The notes: generated by a model not told the origin, from the letters alone. A stretch of 64,000 nucleotides of DNA from Serpentinicella sp031432315 (GCF_031432315.1 NZ_JAVKGO010000007.1:62001-126000), one strand, 5' to 3'; counted from the stretch's first letter, positions 1 to 8,701 are shown. Translations and numbers: made by a program.

Positions 1-648
1 TATATTAGTCCATCTATTCCTGTATTGGGAATCGTAATTGTATCATTAGAAAATATTATATTTAGTTTGATAGTAGGATTAAGGCTTTTAATTATTTACG
101 GCCTTTTTATGCTTTATAATATAACAGTCAATCCAGACAAAGCACTAAGCTTATGGGCAAGGGTTATGCCTAATTCTTCATTATTGATTTCATTGACAAC
201 AAAAACGTTACCATCACTTAAAGCACGACTACAAAGAATAAAAGAGATACAGCAAGTAAGAGGGGTTGATTATAATGAAGGAAGCCTTCTTAAAAAAATA
301 GTACAACGGATAGCTTTAATAAAAATACTATTATATTCTGCATTAGAAGATAGTTTTAATATTGGACAAAGTATTCAAGGACGAGCATATGGAATCGGAA
401 AACGTAGTTGTTATCATAATATGAAACTGTATTCTAAGGATTGGATTATTTTATCAACAACTTTTGCAACTGTTCTGTTTATGCTCTACCTTGTGGTTAC
501 CCAAACCCTATCTTTTCAAATTTATCCTAGAACAACAGTATTAATTAATAGTCCATCAGAGATAAAGATTTTATTTGGGTTGGTTTTGCTTTTACTATTT
601 CCTCAATTATTAGGCTGGAGGTGTTCAAAATCGGAGGATTCTCAGTAG
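1..648 (+). CDS. ECF transporter transmembrane T component (EcfT/CbiQ family), 5' end cut by window edge
   Basis: The reading frame is open from the first base to the stop at 646-648, giving 215 residues; EcfT proteins usually have about 260, so the true start lies left of the window. The protein is hydrophobic at both ends around a basic central stretch. A GRAYG motif near the middle resembles the Ala-Arg-Gly coupling motif by which EcfT contacts the ATPases. EcfT is the membrane scaffold linking a vitamin-binding S component to the ATPases. Its 3' end overlaps the double-ATPase gene by 28 bases, and an S component follows, so the family call rests on both sequence and context. The leftmost TTG at 25 should not be taken as the start. 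Confidence 0.85.
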   Translation, partial: YISPSIPVLGIVIVSLENIIFSLIVGLRLLIIYGLFMLYNITVNPDKALSLWARVMPNSSLLISLTTKTLPSLKARLQRIKEIQQVRGVDYNEGSLLKKIVQRIALIKILLYSALEDSFNIGQSIQGRAYGIGKRSCYHNMKLYSKDWIILSTTFATVLFMLYLVVTQTLSFQIYPRTTVLINSPSEIKILFGLVLLLLFPQLLGWRCSKSEDSQ

Positions 649-2270
649 AAAATTTAACATACATGTACCCCGATGAAAATAATCCGGCTTTGGATCATGT
701 AAACCTTAATATAGGAGAAGGATCCTTTACCCTTGTTATGGGGAGCTCTGGAAGTGGAAAGTCTACACTTTTATTAGCTTTGGCAAATCTTCTTCCTGAT
801 TATTATGGTGGAAGGATTAAAGGAAAGATTAAATATGATCATAAAAATTTAAGTGATTGGGATAAGAAAGAAATCGCAGCTAAAATTGCATATGTCTTTC
901 AAGATCCTGAACAACAAATTGTTATGACAACAGTGGAGCAAGAGATTGCCTTTGGGTTAGAAAATTTAGGCATTGAAAAAAGTGAGATGAAACGGCGAAT
1001 TACTGAAGTGCTTACTCTATTGAACTTAACAAAGCTTAGACATGAAAATGTTTTTAATTTATCCGGTGGAGAGAAACAAAAACTTGTTATTGCCGCATTA
1101 TTAGCTATGCAGCCAAAGGTACTCTTATTAGATGAACCGACCTCACAGTTAGATCCACTAATGGCGGATGAAATTATGAGTTTTATATATCGGTTAAATA
1201 AGGAATGGGGAATTACTGTTGTTTTGATTGAACAGAGAATTGATCGATGTTTTCATCTAGCAGATCAAGTACTACTTATGGATAAAAGTAAGGTTAAATA
1301 CTTTGGAAAAATGGATCATCTCGTTTATAAAGATTTAGGTGAATCTACTGCTTTTTTACCTCCAATTACTCAAATATTTAAAGCTGTTGACTTAGATGAA
1401 GTACCTTCAACAGTAAGTAAAGCTAGAGAGATATTGTCAAAAAAAACAGTTAAAAAAGAAGCCCACATATTTCACAGAGAAAAAAATTATAAACAACGTA
1501 TATTAGAAATAAATAATTTAAGTTTTCATTATCCAAATAGAAAAGATAGTTTGAAGAACATTAATTTAAATTTGTCTAAAACACAAATTACCGTGTTAGT
1601 TGGAGAAAACGGTGCAGGCAAGTCCACACTTTTCAAAAACATAATTGGCGTACTGATGCCACAAAAAGGGAAAATTATGTCCCAGAATGTCAATTTATTA
1701 GAACAAAACATTCAAAATAGGAGTAAGCTTATTGGTTTTCTTTCTCAGAATCCTAATGATTATTTATTTAATGAAACAGTATACGATGAAGTGGGATTTA
1801 CTTTAGACAAAAAACTACCCAATCGAAGAGTAAAAATAGAAGGTGTATTAAAGACACTAGATCTTCTAAAATCGAAAGACTGTTTTCCAAGAGATCTATC
1901 CGGTGGTGAAAGACAGCGGGTAGCCCTTGCATCTGTCCTTGTGACAAACCCTGAAATAATATTATTGGATGAACCTACAAGAGGATTAGATCCGTTATTA
2001 AAAAAGCAGTTAGGAGAATCTTTAGTAGCATACAAACAGCAAGGTAAAAGTGTATTTTTAATTACCCATGACATTGAGTTTGCAACGGAAATAGCTGATC
2101 GTGTGATTATGATGTCAAACGGTGAAATAATAGCAGATGATACCCCAGACAATATTTTAACTAAATCTCTGTATTATACTTCTCAGGTAAATCGGTTGTT
2201 TAGGGATTATAGCCAGCAGGCACTTAGGTTAGAAGAAGGGAAGAAATTTTTACACAGCTTATTAAGATGA
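621..2270 (+). CDS. ECF transporter ATP-binding protein with two fused ABC domains (EcfA-EcfA')
   Basis: This 549-residue protein carries two complete ABC ATPase domains. The first has Walker A GSSGSGKST (41-49), a signature LSGGEKQK and Walker B VLLLDEPT. The second has Walker A GENGAGKST (328-336), signature LSGGERQR and Walker B IILLDEPT. Separate EcfA1 and EcfA2 are commoner in Firmicutes; the fused YkoD-like form is also well known. It powers uptake by the adjacent T and S components at the inner face of the membrane. Translation probably starts at GTG 621 just after a GGAG box and overlaps the end of ecfT by 28 bases, suggesting translational coupling. Confidence 0.92.
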   Translation: MFKIGGFSVENLTYMYPDENNPALDHVNLNIGEGSFTLVMGSSGSGKSTLLLALANLLPDYYGGRIKGKIKYDHKNLSDWDKKEIAAKIAYVFQDPEQQIVMTTVEQEIAFGLENLGIEKSEMKRRITEVLTLLNLTKLRHENVFNLSGGEKQKLVIAALLAMQPKVLLLDEPTSQLDPLMADEIMSFIYRLNKEWGITVVLIEQRIDRCFHLADQVLLMDKSKVKYFGKMDHLVYKDLGESTAFLPPITQIFKAVDLDEVPSTVSKAREILSKKTVKKEAHIFHREKNYKQRILEINNLSFHYPNRKDSLKNINLNLSKTQITVLVGENGAGKSTLFKNIIGVLMPQKGKIMSQNVNLLEQNIQNRSKLIGFLSQNPNDYLFNETVYDEVGFTLDKKLPNRRVKIEGVLKTLDLLKSKDCFPRDLSGGERQRVALASVLVTNPEIILLDEPTRGLDPLLKKQLGESLVAYKQQGKSVFLITHDIEFATEIADRVIMMSNGEIIADDTPDNILTKSLYYTSQVNRLFRDYSQQALRLEEGKKFLHSLLR

Positions 2271-2414
2271 GGAAATTGCATAATTAAATTAAAGGAATTA
2301 ATACAAAATATATACCTTCTCTACTTTAAATTAGGCAACTTGATTTGGTATTAAAATTAAATAATACAAATCAATAAGTGAGTAGAGTTTTAGGTGCTAG
2401 GAAAGAGGAATTTT

Positions 2415-3047
2415 ATGATCAACAACTATTGGTCAACTATTAGTTTAGTGATGGTTATTTTTGTAATCCTCTCTTTTTATATATATTATGAAAAAAAGAG
2501 AGGATCATCAAAAGAATTGGCATTAATTGCTACAATGGCAGGGTTTGCTGCAATTAGTCGTATTCCTTTTGCAGTTATCCCAGCAGCACAACCCACATCA
2601 TTTATTGTACTAATTACAGGCTATGTTTTTGGTAGTCAAGCAGGCTTTATGGTAGGATCTTTAGCTGCCTTTTCCTCAAATATATTTTTAGGTCATGGAC
2701 CTTGGACACCATGGCAAATGATTGCATGGGGATGTGTAGGATTAACAGGAGGATTGATTAGATTAATTAAAACGAAACAAGTTTACATGATATTAGTAAT
2801 AGTAGCTATTGGTTGGGGTTTTTTTTATGGTTGGATTATGAATCTTTGGAATTGGTTGGCTTTTGTTTATCCATTAAACTTAGATACATTTATTGCAATT
2901 AATTTAAGTAGTCTTTCCTTTGATGTGATCCATGCACTATGTAACGGGATATTTATGTGGGTGATGGGAAAGGATTTGATCGTAATTTTAAAAAGATTTA
3001 GTAGAAGATTGTATGTACAGTATGAGACCGACTTAGAAAAGTCTTAA
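2415..3047 (+). CDS. ECF transporter substrate-binding S component
   Basis: The 210-residue product is a small integral membrane protein with about five or six hydrophobic segments. It is typical of S components that bind a vitamin and dock on EcfT-EcfA. A conserved-looking stretch with PAAQPTSF and GHGPWTPWQM (about residues 60-105) recalls S components that I associate with corrinoid or related uptake, but the substrate cannot be assigned from sequence. ATG 2415 is chosen because AGAGGAA lies at the right distance upstream; a GTG at 2394 in the same frame has no such site. It lies 144 bases after the ATPase gene, with no obvious terminator between. Confidence 0.75.
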   Translation: MINNYWSTISLVMVIFVILSFYIYYEKKRGSSKELALIATMAGFAAISRIPFAVIPAAQPTSFIVLITGYVFGSQAGFMVGSLAAFSSNIFLGHGPWTPWQMIAWGCVGLTGGLIRLIKTKQVYMILVIVAIGWGFFYGWIMNLWNWLAFVYPLNLDTFIAINLSSLSFDVIHALCNGIFMWVMGKDLIVILKRFSRRLYVQYETDLEKS

Positions 3048-3193
3048 CAATAGTTATATTGCTAAAGTTAGATAGGATATGTAGAAAGAAAAAGTAAGTA
3101 GCATAAATGCTATTTCTAAACATATTATTATAACTAATTGCTAATTCTGGTGTATTCGGTATAATATTTTAATCTAGAAATACTTTAAGCAAC

Positions 3194-3227
3194 GCTGAAA
3201 TTTCTACAAGATTAAAGAAATTTCAGC
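3194..3227. other. perfect 12-bp stem-loop between the ECF operon and the serA leader
   Basis: GCTGAAATTTCT at 3194-3205 is exactly complementary to 3216-3227, with a 10-base loop. No run of T follows on either strand, so it is not a standard intrinsic terminator. It may still end or stabilise the ECF transcript. The rest of 3048-3265 holds nothing recognisable. Confidence 0.5.
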
Positions 3228-3265
3228 AAAATTTAAAAAAGTTTTCAGAATTATTTAATTTATGA

Positions 3266-3294
3266 TTGACAAAAAAATAATCTCGTAGTAGGAT
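3266..3294 (+). promoter_or_regulatory. sigma-A type promoter of the serA operon
   Basis: TTGACA at 3266-3271 is a perfect -35 box. TAGGAT at 3289-3294 is a fair -10 box at the ideal 17-base spacing. Transcription would start near 3301, shortly before the T-box leader. Confidence 0.65.
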
Positions 3295-3344
3295 ATACAT
3301 TAATATTAAAAACATTTATATTTTTTAGAAAATTAAAAATCTAA

Positions 3345-3575
3345 ATGCTATGAAAGAGAAAAGTAAACAGCTTACAGTTATAGAGAGCCAATGGTTGGTG
3401 GAAATTGGTACTGAACACTGTTGAATCCGCTCTGAAGCAGATGGGAATAAAAGCCTATCCGGTAGGAAACCGTTATTTTCAATGAGGCTATTGGTAACAA
3501 TAGCAAATCAGGGTGGCACCGCGTGAGCATATCTCTCGTCCTTGGCTTATTAGCTAGGACGGGAGTTTTTTATTT
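3345..3575 (+). promoter_or_regulatory. T-box riboswitch, serine specifier (UCC), upstream of serA
   Basis: The leader has the T-box hallmarks in order. An AGAGAG element begins Stem I near 3382, a GGTTGG/GGTGGAA region follows, and the specifier loop holds GAA-TCC-G with the Ser codon UCC at 3426-3428. The T-box bulge sequence AGGGTGGCACCGCG lies at about 3510-3523. The terminator stem is 3535-3566, followed by a T run. Uncharged tRNA-Ser should pair with the specifier and the T-box bulge and prevent termination, so serA is induced on serine starvation. The serine assignment rests on the codon and on the downstream gene. Confidence 0.93.
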
Positions 3576-3616
3576 ATTCGAAGCATTTATGATGCAAAAA
3601 AAGGGAGGACTAAAAA

Positions 3617-5197
3617 ATGAAAATATTAGTAGCTGAAAAAATAGCACAAAAAGGGATCGATACATTGGTGGAAGCTGGTATGAACGTAGATGTTAAACTA
3701 AGCTTACCAAGAGAAGAATTACTAGATATTATAAAGAATTATGATGCTATTGTAGTGCGTAGTGTGACTAAAATAGACGAAGAGTTTTATGAGCATGCTA
3801 CAAATCTAAAGGTAGTTGGTAGAGCAGGAAATGGTGTAGATAATATACAAATGGATGGGGCAACAAAAAGAGGTGTTATTGTTGTAAATACGCCTGATGC
3901 AAATACGGTATCTGCAGCAGAACATTCAATTGGTTTATTACTTGCTTCTGGAAGAAATATTCCACAAGCGAATGCTTTGCTTAAAAATAGAGAGTGGGAT
4001 AGAAGTAAATTTACTGGGGTTGAGTTGTTAGGTAAGACTGTGGGAGTTGTAGGTTTAGGAAGAATTGGTTCATTAGTAGCAACTAGACTACAATCCTTTG
4101 GAATGAAAGTAATTGCATACGACCCGTATATTACGGATGAGCGTTTTAAAAGGTTTGGGGTAGAAAAAAGAGATACATTAGAGGAATTAGTGAAAGAATC
4201 AGACTTTATAACAGTGCACACACCTAAGACAGATGAGACTTTTGGAATGATTGGTGAAAAAGAATTTGAAATGGCGAAAAAAGGTGTTAGAGTAGTTAAT
4301 TGTGCTAGAGGTGGAATCATTGATGAAGATGCTTTAGCAAAGGCTTTAGAAAAAGGCATAGTTGCAAGTGCGGGAATTGATGTTCTTGTTGGAGAACCAA
4401 ATCCAGATTCTCCATTAGTTGATTTTGAAAATGTGATCTTAACACCACATTTAGGGGCAGATACTTATGAGGCACAAGATAATGTTGGGGTAACAGTAGC
4501 AAAGGAAGTTATGAACGCACTTAAAGGTGAAATGGTACCGAATGCTGTTAACCTACCTGCATTAAAACATCACGATTTAGAAAATATTAAACCATATTTG
4601 TTCCTAGGAGAAACCTTAGGTAAGTTCTACCACCAAGTACGCAAAGACTCTATTAATAAAGTTGAAATACACTACAGTGGAAATGTAACAAATTATGAAA
4701 CTTCCGTTATTACATTATCTGTTCTTAAGGGATTATTTGAACCAATTTTAAGAGAGCAAGTTAATTATGTAAATGCTAGTGTTACAGCTCAAAATAGAGG
4801 AATTGAAGTCGTTGAATCTAAAGGGCAAGACGCAGGGAACCTATTGAATTTAATTAAAGTCGTTGTACATTCAAAAGAAAAAGTATTTACCATTTCTGGA
4901 ACTGTGTCTGGTAAAGGACAAGAGAGAATTGTTGAAATAAATGATTACGAGTTAGACTTTACTCCAACACAATATATGATTGTTGTTAAAAATAATGATA
5001 GACCAGGAGTTATTGGTCAAGTAGGTACATTACTGGGTGTTCATAAAACGAATATTGCAACAATGCAGGTTAGTAGAAACTCTAAAGGTGGAAGGGCACT
5101 AATGTTACTAAGTGTTGATACTGATGTCACTAAAGAAGCACAGCAAGTTATTAACAATATAGACGGGGTAGAAAAAGTCGCTTTTGTTAAGATTTAA
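3617..5197 (+). CDS. serA: D-3-phosphoglycerate dehydrogenase (SerA)
   Basis: This 526-residue protein is the long, ACT-containing SerA form that oxidises 3-phosphoglycerate to 3-phosphohydroxypyruvate with NAD, the first step of serine synthesis. The Rossmann motif GLGRIG is at 146-151. The catalytic residues expected in this family are visible as Arg231 (NCARGG), Glu260 (GEP) and His278 (TPHLGA). A middle allosteric-substrate-binding region precedes a C-terminal ACT domain (about 455-526, NNDRPGVIG). Translation starts at ATG 3617 after GGGAGGA. It is the first gene behind the Ser T-box, and 21 bases separate it from the next gene. Confidence 0.97.
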   Translation: MKILVAEKIAQKGIDTLVEAGMNVDVKLSLPREELLDIIKNYDAIVVRSVTKIDEEFYEHATNLKVVGRAGNGVDNIQMDGATKRGVIVVNTPDANTVSAAEHSIGLLLASGRNIPQANALLKNREWDRSKFTGVELLGKTVGVVGLGRIGSLVATRLQSFGMKVIAYDPYITDERFKRFGVEKRDTLEELVKESDFITVHTPKTDETFGMIGEKEFEMAKKGVRVVNCARGGIIDEDALAKALEKGIVASAGIDVLVGEPNPDSPLVDFENVILTPHLGADTYEAQDNVGVTVAKEVMNALKGEMVPNAVNLPALKHHDLENIKPYLFLGETLGKFYHQVRKDSINKVEIHYSGNVTNYETSVITLSVLKGLFEPILREQVNYVNASVTAQNRGIEVVESKGQDAGNLLNLIKVVVHSKEKVFTISGTVSGKGQERIVEINDYELDFTPTQYMIVVKNNDRPGVIGQVGTLLGVHKTNIATMQVSRNSKGGRALMLLSVDTDVTKEAQQVINNIDGVEKVAFVKI

Positions 5198-5218
5198 TAT
5201 AAAAAGGGAGGACATAGG

Positions 5219-6301
5219 ATGAAGGAGTATAAAATTGCTGTCATACCAGGAGATGGTATTGGCACAGAGGTTATGGATGAGGGAATTAAAGTACTAAATA
5301 CCTTTGCAGAATTAAAAGGAGATATAAAATTTACTTATGAGCATTTTCCTTGGGGATGTGAGTACTATCTTAAAACAGGCAAAATGATGGACGATGATGG
5401 TTTAGATAAATTAGAAAAGTTTGATTCTATATTACTTGGAGCAGTAGGTTATCCTACAGTTCCCGATCATATATCATTGCACGGGTTACTTTTAAAAATT
5501 CGTCAAGGGTTTAATCAATGTGTTAACTTACGACCTATTAAATTGCTACCTGGTGCACCATGTCCTTTGAAGGATAAAAAACCGGAGGATATTGATTTTA
5601 TTGTGGTGAGAGAAAATGTAGAAGGAGAGTACTCTGGCGTAGGTGGAATTAGATTTCCAGATAGACCAGAGGAAATTGCAATTCAAACTTCTGTATTTAC
5701 AAGAAAAAACACTGAAAAGATAATGAAATATGCCTTTGATCTTGCTCAAAAACGAAATAAAATGAATAAGGTATCTAGTGCAACAAAATCCAATGCCTTG
5801 AATTACAGTATGGTATTTTGGGATAAGTTATTTAATGAAATTGCTGATAATTATAAAGATATTGATACAGAAACAATTCATGTTGATGCAATTTCAATGT
5901 TCTTTATTCAAAAACCTCAGTACTATGATGTAGTTGTAGCTTCTAACTTATTTGGAGATATTATTACAGATTTAGGAGCGGCATTACAAGGTGGGTTAGG
6001 ATTTGCAGCTAGTGGAAATCTAAACATTGATAAAGAATTTCCATCCATGTTCGAACCGGTTCATGGATCAGCACCTGATATAGTAGGAAAAGGCCTTGCT
6101 AATCCAATGGCTATGATATGGACTGCGAAAATGATGCTAGATCATATGTTAGAAGACCCACAAGCAGAGGAAATTGTAAATGCAATTACAGATGTTTTAG
6201 TAGAAGGAAAAACTTTAACAGGTGATTTAAAAGGATCTGCATCTACACAAGAGGTTGGAGACGCGATTTGTGAAAAATTAAAAGCTAGATTTAATAAATA
6301 G
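5219..6301 (+). CDS. D-malate/tartrate dehydrogenase-like beta-decarboxylating dehydrogenase
   Basis: This 360-residue enzyme belongs to the isocitrate/isopropylmalate dehydrogenase family: PGDGIG near the N terminus, VVRENVEGEYSG at about 130-145, SNLFGDI and EPVHGSAPDI towards the C terminus. The DHISLHGLLLKIR segment and FNQCVNLRP resemble D-malate and tartrate dehydrogenases (DmlA/TtuC) more than LeuB. Such enzymes oxidatively decarboxylate D-malate, and tartrate dehydrogenases can yield D-glycerate. It starts 21 bases after serA behind GGGAGGA and ends just before a terminator. It therefore should be co-transcribed with serA under the Ser T-box. The true substrate is not decidable here; 3-isopropylmalate is less likely because no leu genes are near. 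Confidence 0.82.
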   Translation: MKEYKIAVIPGDGIGTEVMDEGIKVLNTFAELKGDIKFTYEHFPWGCEYYLKTGKMMDDDGLDKLEKFDSILLGAVGYPTVPDHISLHGLLLKIRQGFNQCVNLRPIKLLPGAPCPLKDKKPEDIDFIVVRENVEGEYSGVGGIRFPDRPEEIAIQTSVFTRKNTEKIMKYAFDLAQKRNKMNKVSSATKSNALNYSMVFWDKLFNEIADNYKDIDTETIHVDAISMFFIQKPQYYDVVVASNLFGDIITDLGAALQGGLGFAASGNLNIDKEFPSMFEPVHGSAPDIVGKGLANPMAMIWTAKMMLDHMLEDPQAEEIVNAITDVLVEGKTLTGDLKGSASTQEVGDAICEKLKARFNK

Positions 6302-6316
6302 ATACGATTAAAAACA

Positions 6317-6350
6317 AAATCCAGAAATCTCTTGAGATTTTTGGATTTTT
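6317..6350 (+). terminator. intrinsic terminator of the serA operon
   Basis: AAATCCAGAAATCTC at 6317-6331 pairs with 6334-6348, allowing one G-U pair and a tight loop, and ends in a T-rich tract. It closes the two-gene unit. Confidence 0.8.
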
Positions 6351-6413
6351 GTATCTAATATCAATATAAAATCTCATTCTAAACCTCAGGTATGAATCAC
6401 GGGTTATGGAGTT

Positions 6414-6850
6414 GTCATTCTGAACGAAGTGAAGAATCTCGGGTCTAGGCTAGAATGAAGCAATTTCTGTAGTTAAAACCGATATCCTTCCCAAAGCTTA
6501 GGATGACGTGAAATGGGTTTGTCATGCTGAATGAAAGTAACGCATCTGACGGTTTCATGGTTGTCATTCTGAACGAAGTGAAGAATCTCGGGTTTAAACT
6601 AGAATGAAGCAATTTCAAAAGTTAAAACCGAGATCCTTCGCCGGACTCAGGATGACAGCAAAACCGAGATCCTTCGCAAAGCTCAGGATGACAGCAAAAC
6701 TGAGATCCTTCCCAAAGTTCAGAAGTGGAATTGCTCTGTCATGTTGAATGATAGTGACGCATCTGAGGGTTTCATGGTTGTCATTCTGAACGAAGTGAAG
6801 AATCTCGGGTTTTGAGATTATCATTATAAACGAAGTAAGAAGCTCGGGTT
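6414..6850. repeat. composite interspersed repeat block A (149-bp units with inverted arms)
   Basis: Forward arms beginning GTCATTCTGAACGAAGTGAA start at 6414, 6563 and 6780, with a degraded one near 6819. Reverse arms of the type GAGATCCTTCGC...CTCAGGATGAC lie at 6479-6507, 6628-6656 and 6664-6692, with a partial one from 6700. Forward and reverse arms are near complements, so each pair can fold into a long stem-loop. A diverged third arm starting GTCATGCTGAATGA follows near 6521 and 6738. Units at 6414 and 6563 are 149 bases apart; the second is lengthened to 217 by two extra reverse arms. No gene is supported here. Confidence 0.9.
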
Positions 6851-6877
6851 TGAATTTATAATTAAAGGGGGATTAAA

Positions 6878-7951
6878 ATGCATAAAAAATTATTTATACC
6901 TGGACCTGTAGATGTTGCAGAAGATGTACTATCAAAAATGGCAACTCCTATGATTGGACATAGAACAAAGGATGCATCTAAATTACAAAGAAGTATTTCT
7001 GATAAATTAAGACAGTTAATGTACACAAAAAATGAGATTTTACTTTCAACTTCATCTGGAAGTGGATTGATGGAAGGGGCAATACGCTCCTGCACTAGAA
7101 AGAAAGCTGCAGTATTTTCTGTTGGTGCTTTTGGAAACAGATGGTATGATATGGCAGTTGCTAACAATGTATCCGCTGATTTGTTTAAGTCGGATATGGG
7201 TGAGCCAACTACACCAGAAATGGTAGATGAAGTTTTAGCAACAGGAAATTATGATTTAGTGACAATTACCCATAATGAAACTTCTACAGGTATCATGAAC
7301 CCTGTAGGAGCCATTGCCGAAGTTATTAAGAAGTATCCTGATGTTGTTTTTTGTTTAGATGCAGTTAGTTCTTTAGCAGGTAGTAAAATTAATGTGGATG
7401 CTTTAGGTGTAGATATTTGTATTGCCTCAACGCAAAAAGCACTCGGCTTACCTCCAGGACTAGCAGTTTGTTCTATTTCAGAAAAAGCTATTGAGGCAGC
7501 AAAAAATGTAAAGCATAGAGGATTTTATTTAGACCTATTAGCGTTGTATAACTATATACAAAAAAAAGATTATCAGTATCCTTCAACACCATCTTTATCC
7601 CATATGTTTGCATTAGATTATCAGCTAGATAAAATTTTAGAAGAAGGACTGGATGAGCGATTTAATCGTCATATCCAAATGGCAGAGGTTGTAAGAGCAT
7701 GGGCGAAGAAAAACTTCGATTTATTTTGTGATACGTCATATAGCTCAAACACACTAACGACAATTAAAAATACAAGAGGGATTAGTGTGGCTGATTTAAA
7801 TAAAAAGTTAGCCGAAAAAGGCTATATGATTTCTAATGGATATGGTGATTTAAAGGAAAAGACTTTTAGAATTGCCCATATGGCAGATACAACCGTAGAA
7901 CAAATAAAGGAATTATTAAATATAATTGATGAGATGTTAGAGCTTAAATAG
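6878..7951 (+). CDS. class V aminotransferase, probable phosphoserine/serine-glyoxylate type
   Basis: The 357-residue protein is a fold-type I PLP enzyme of the alanine/serine-glyoxylate aminotransferase group (FIPGP start, GHRTKD at 27-32). The cofactor Lys is K187 in STQKALG and the Asp contacting the PLP nitrogen is D161 in CLDAVSS. In several Clostridia and archaea, enzymes of this group next to serA replace SerC and convert phosphohydroxypyruvate to phosphoserine. That role is inferred here from context. Direct serine-pyruvate or serine-glyoxylate transamination is the alternative. AAAGGGGG precedes ATG 6878. The gene is flanked on both sides by the 149-bp repeats. Confidence 0.85.
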   Translation: MHKKLFIPGPVDVAEDVLSKMATPMIGHRTKDASKLQRSISDKLRQLMYTKNEILLSTSSGSGLMEGAIRSCTRKKAAVFSVGAFGNRWYDMAVANNVSADLFKSDMGEPTTPEMVDEVLATGNYDLVTITHNETSTGIMNPVGAIAEVIKKYPDVVFCLDAVSSLAGSKINVDALGVDICIASTQKALGLPPGLAVCSISEKAIEAAKNVKHRGFYLDLLALYNYIQKKDYQYPSTPSLSHMFALDYQLDKILEEGLDERFNRHIQMAEVVRAWAKKNFDLFCDTSYSSNTLTTIKNTRGISVADLNKKLAEKGYMISNGYGDLKEKTFRIAHMADTTVEQIKELLNIIDEMLELK

Positions 7952-8022
7952 TATCCTAAACATCAGGATGACGTAGTGGTTGATACGATGAACGCTAGTT
8001 AAGAATCTTGAGTTTTAAAGTT

Positions 8023-8640
8023 GTCATTCTGAACGTCAGTGAAGAATCTCGTGTTTGAACTAGAATGCAGCAATTTTAAAATTCAAAACCGAGATCCTTC
8101 GCAGGCTCAGGATGACGGCAAAATAGGTTTGTCATGCTGAATGGTAGTAACGCATCTGACGGTTTCATGGTTGTCATTCTGAACGAAGTGAAGAATCTCG
8201 AGTTTTAACTAGAATGAAGCAATTTTAAAAGTCAAGACCGAGATCCTTCCCAAAGCTCAGGATGACGTGAAATGGGTTTGTCATGCTGAATGATAGTAAC
8301 GCATCTGACGGTTTCATGGTTGTCATTCTGAACGAAGTGAAGAATCTCGGGTTTTAACTAGAATGCAACACAATTTTAAAAGTCAAAACCGAGATCCTTC
8401 GCAGGCTCAGGATGACAGCGAAATAGGTTTGTCATTCCCTACTGTGCAAGCGACTGATACGAAAGTCCTCTTCGGTCATCTGCTTGCACGCTGTGTAAGC
8501 GACTGACACGAAACTACTCTTCGGTCATCTGCTTATGAACGATAGTGAAGGATCTTAAGTTTTAAAGTTGTCATTCTGAACGTCAGTGAAGAATCTCGGG
8601 TTTGAATTAATAAGATAAGAATCTGGGGTTTAAAGTAGAA
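8023..8640. repeat. composite interspersed repeat block B (149-bp units with inverted arms)
   Basis: The same forward arm as in block A starts at 8023, 8173, 8322 and 8570, and reverse arms lie at 8089-8116, 8238-8266 and 8389-8416. The spacing of the first three forward arms is 150 and 149 bases, and intervening sequence, including the diverged GTCATGCTGAATG arm and CGCATCTGACGG, is nearly identical between units. A different pair of short repeats interrupts the block at 8444-8538. Together with block A this brackets the aminotransferase gene. Nothing coding is supported in 7952-8701. Confidence 0.9.
8444..8538. repeat. two tandem copies of a 46-bp hairpin-forming element inside repeat block B
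   Basis: Copies at 8444-8489 and 8493-8538 share GCGACTGA.ACGAAA and CTCTTCGGTCATCTGCTT. The first copy is bounded by the exact inverted pair GTGCAAGC (8444-8451) and GCTTGCAC (8482-8489). The element is unrelated in sequence to the surrounding 149-bp units. Confidence 0.75.
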
Positions 8641-8701
8641 TGCAGCAAAATTAACAAAAACAATAGAGGGGTAGTTCTCTTAACAAAAGGAAGTGAGCCT
8701 A

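Noticed and set aside
1760..2152. Minus-strand frame of 130 residues opposite the second ABC domain
   Set aside because: It mirrors the conserved ABC motifs and has no ribosome binding site.
3194..3227. Considered as a normal rho-independent terminator of the ECF operon
   Set aside because: The stem is perfect but no T run follows on either strand, so it is listed only as a stem-loop.
3787..4359. Long minus-strand frame of 190 residues opposite serA
   Set aside because: It is a shadow of a confidently identified gene, with low-complexity Ser/Pro/Thr content and no start signals.
6615..6824. Minus-strand frame giving a 69-residue product with repeated FAVILS.AKDLGF
   Set aside because: It is a translation of the reverse arms of the 149-bp repeats; the internal repetition comes from DNA repeats and there is no ribosome binding site.
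6414..8640. Considered as a CRISPR array
   Set aside because: The repeat units are about 149 bases with internal inverted arms and the intervals are themselves repeated, not unique spacers; there are no cas genes.
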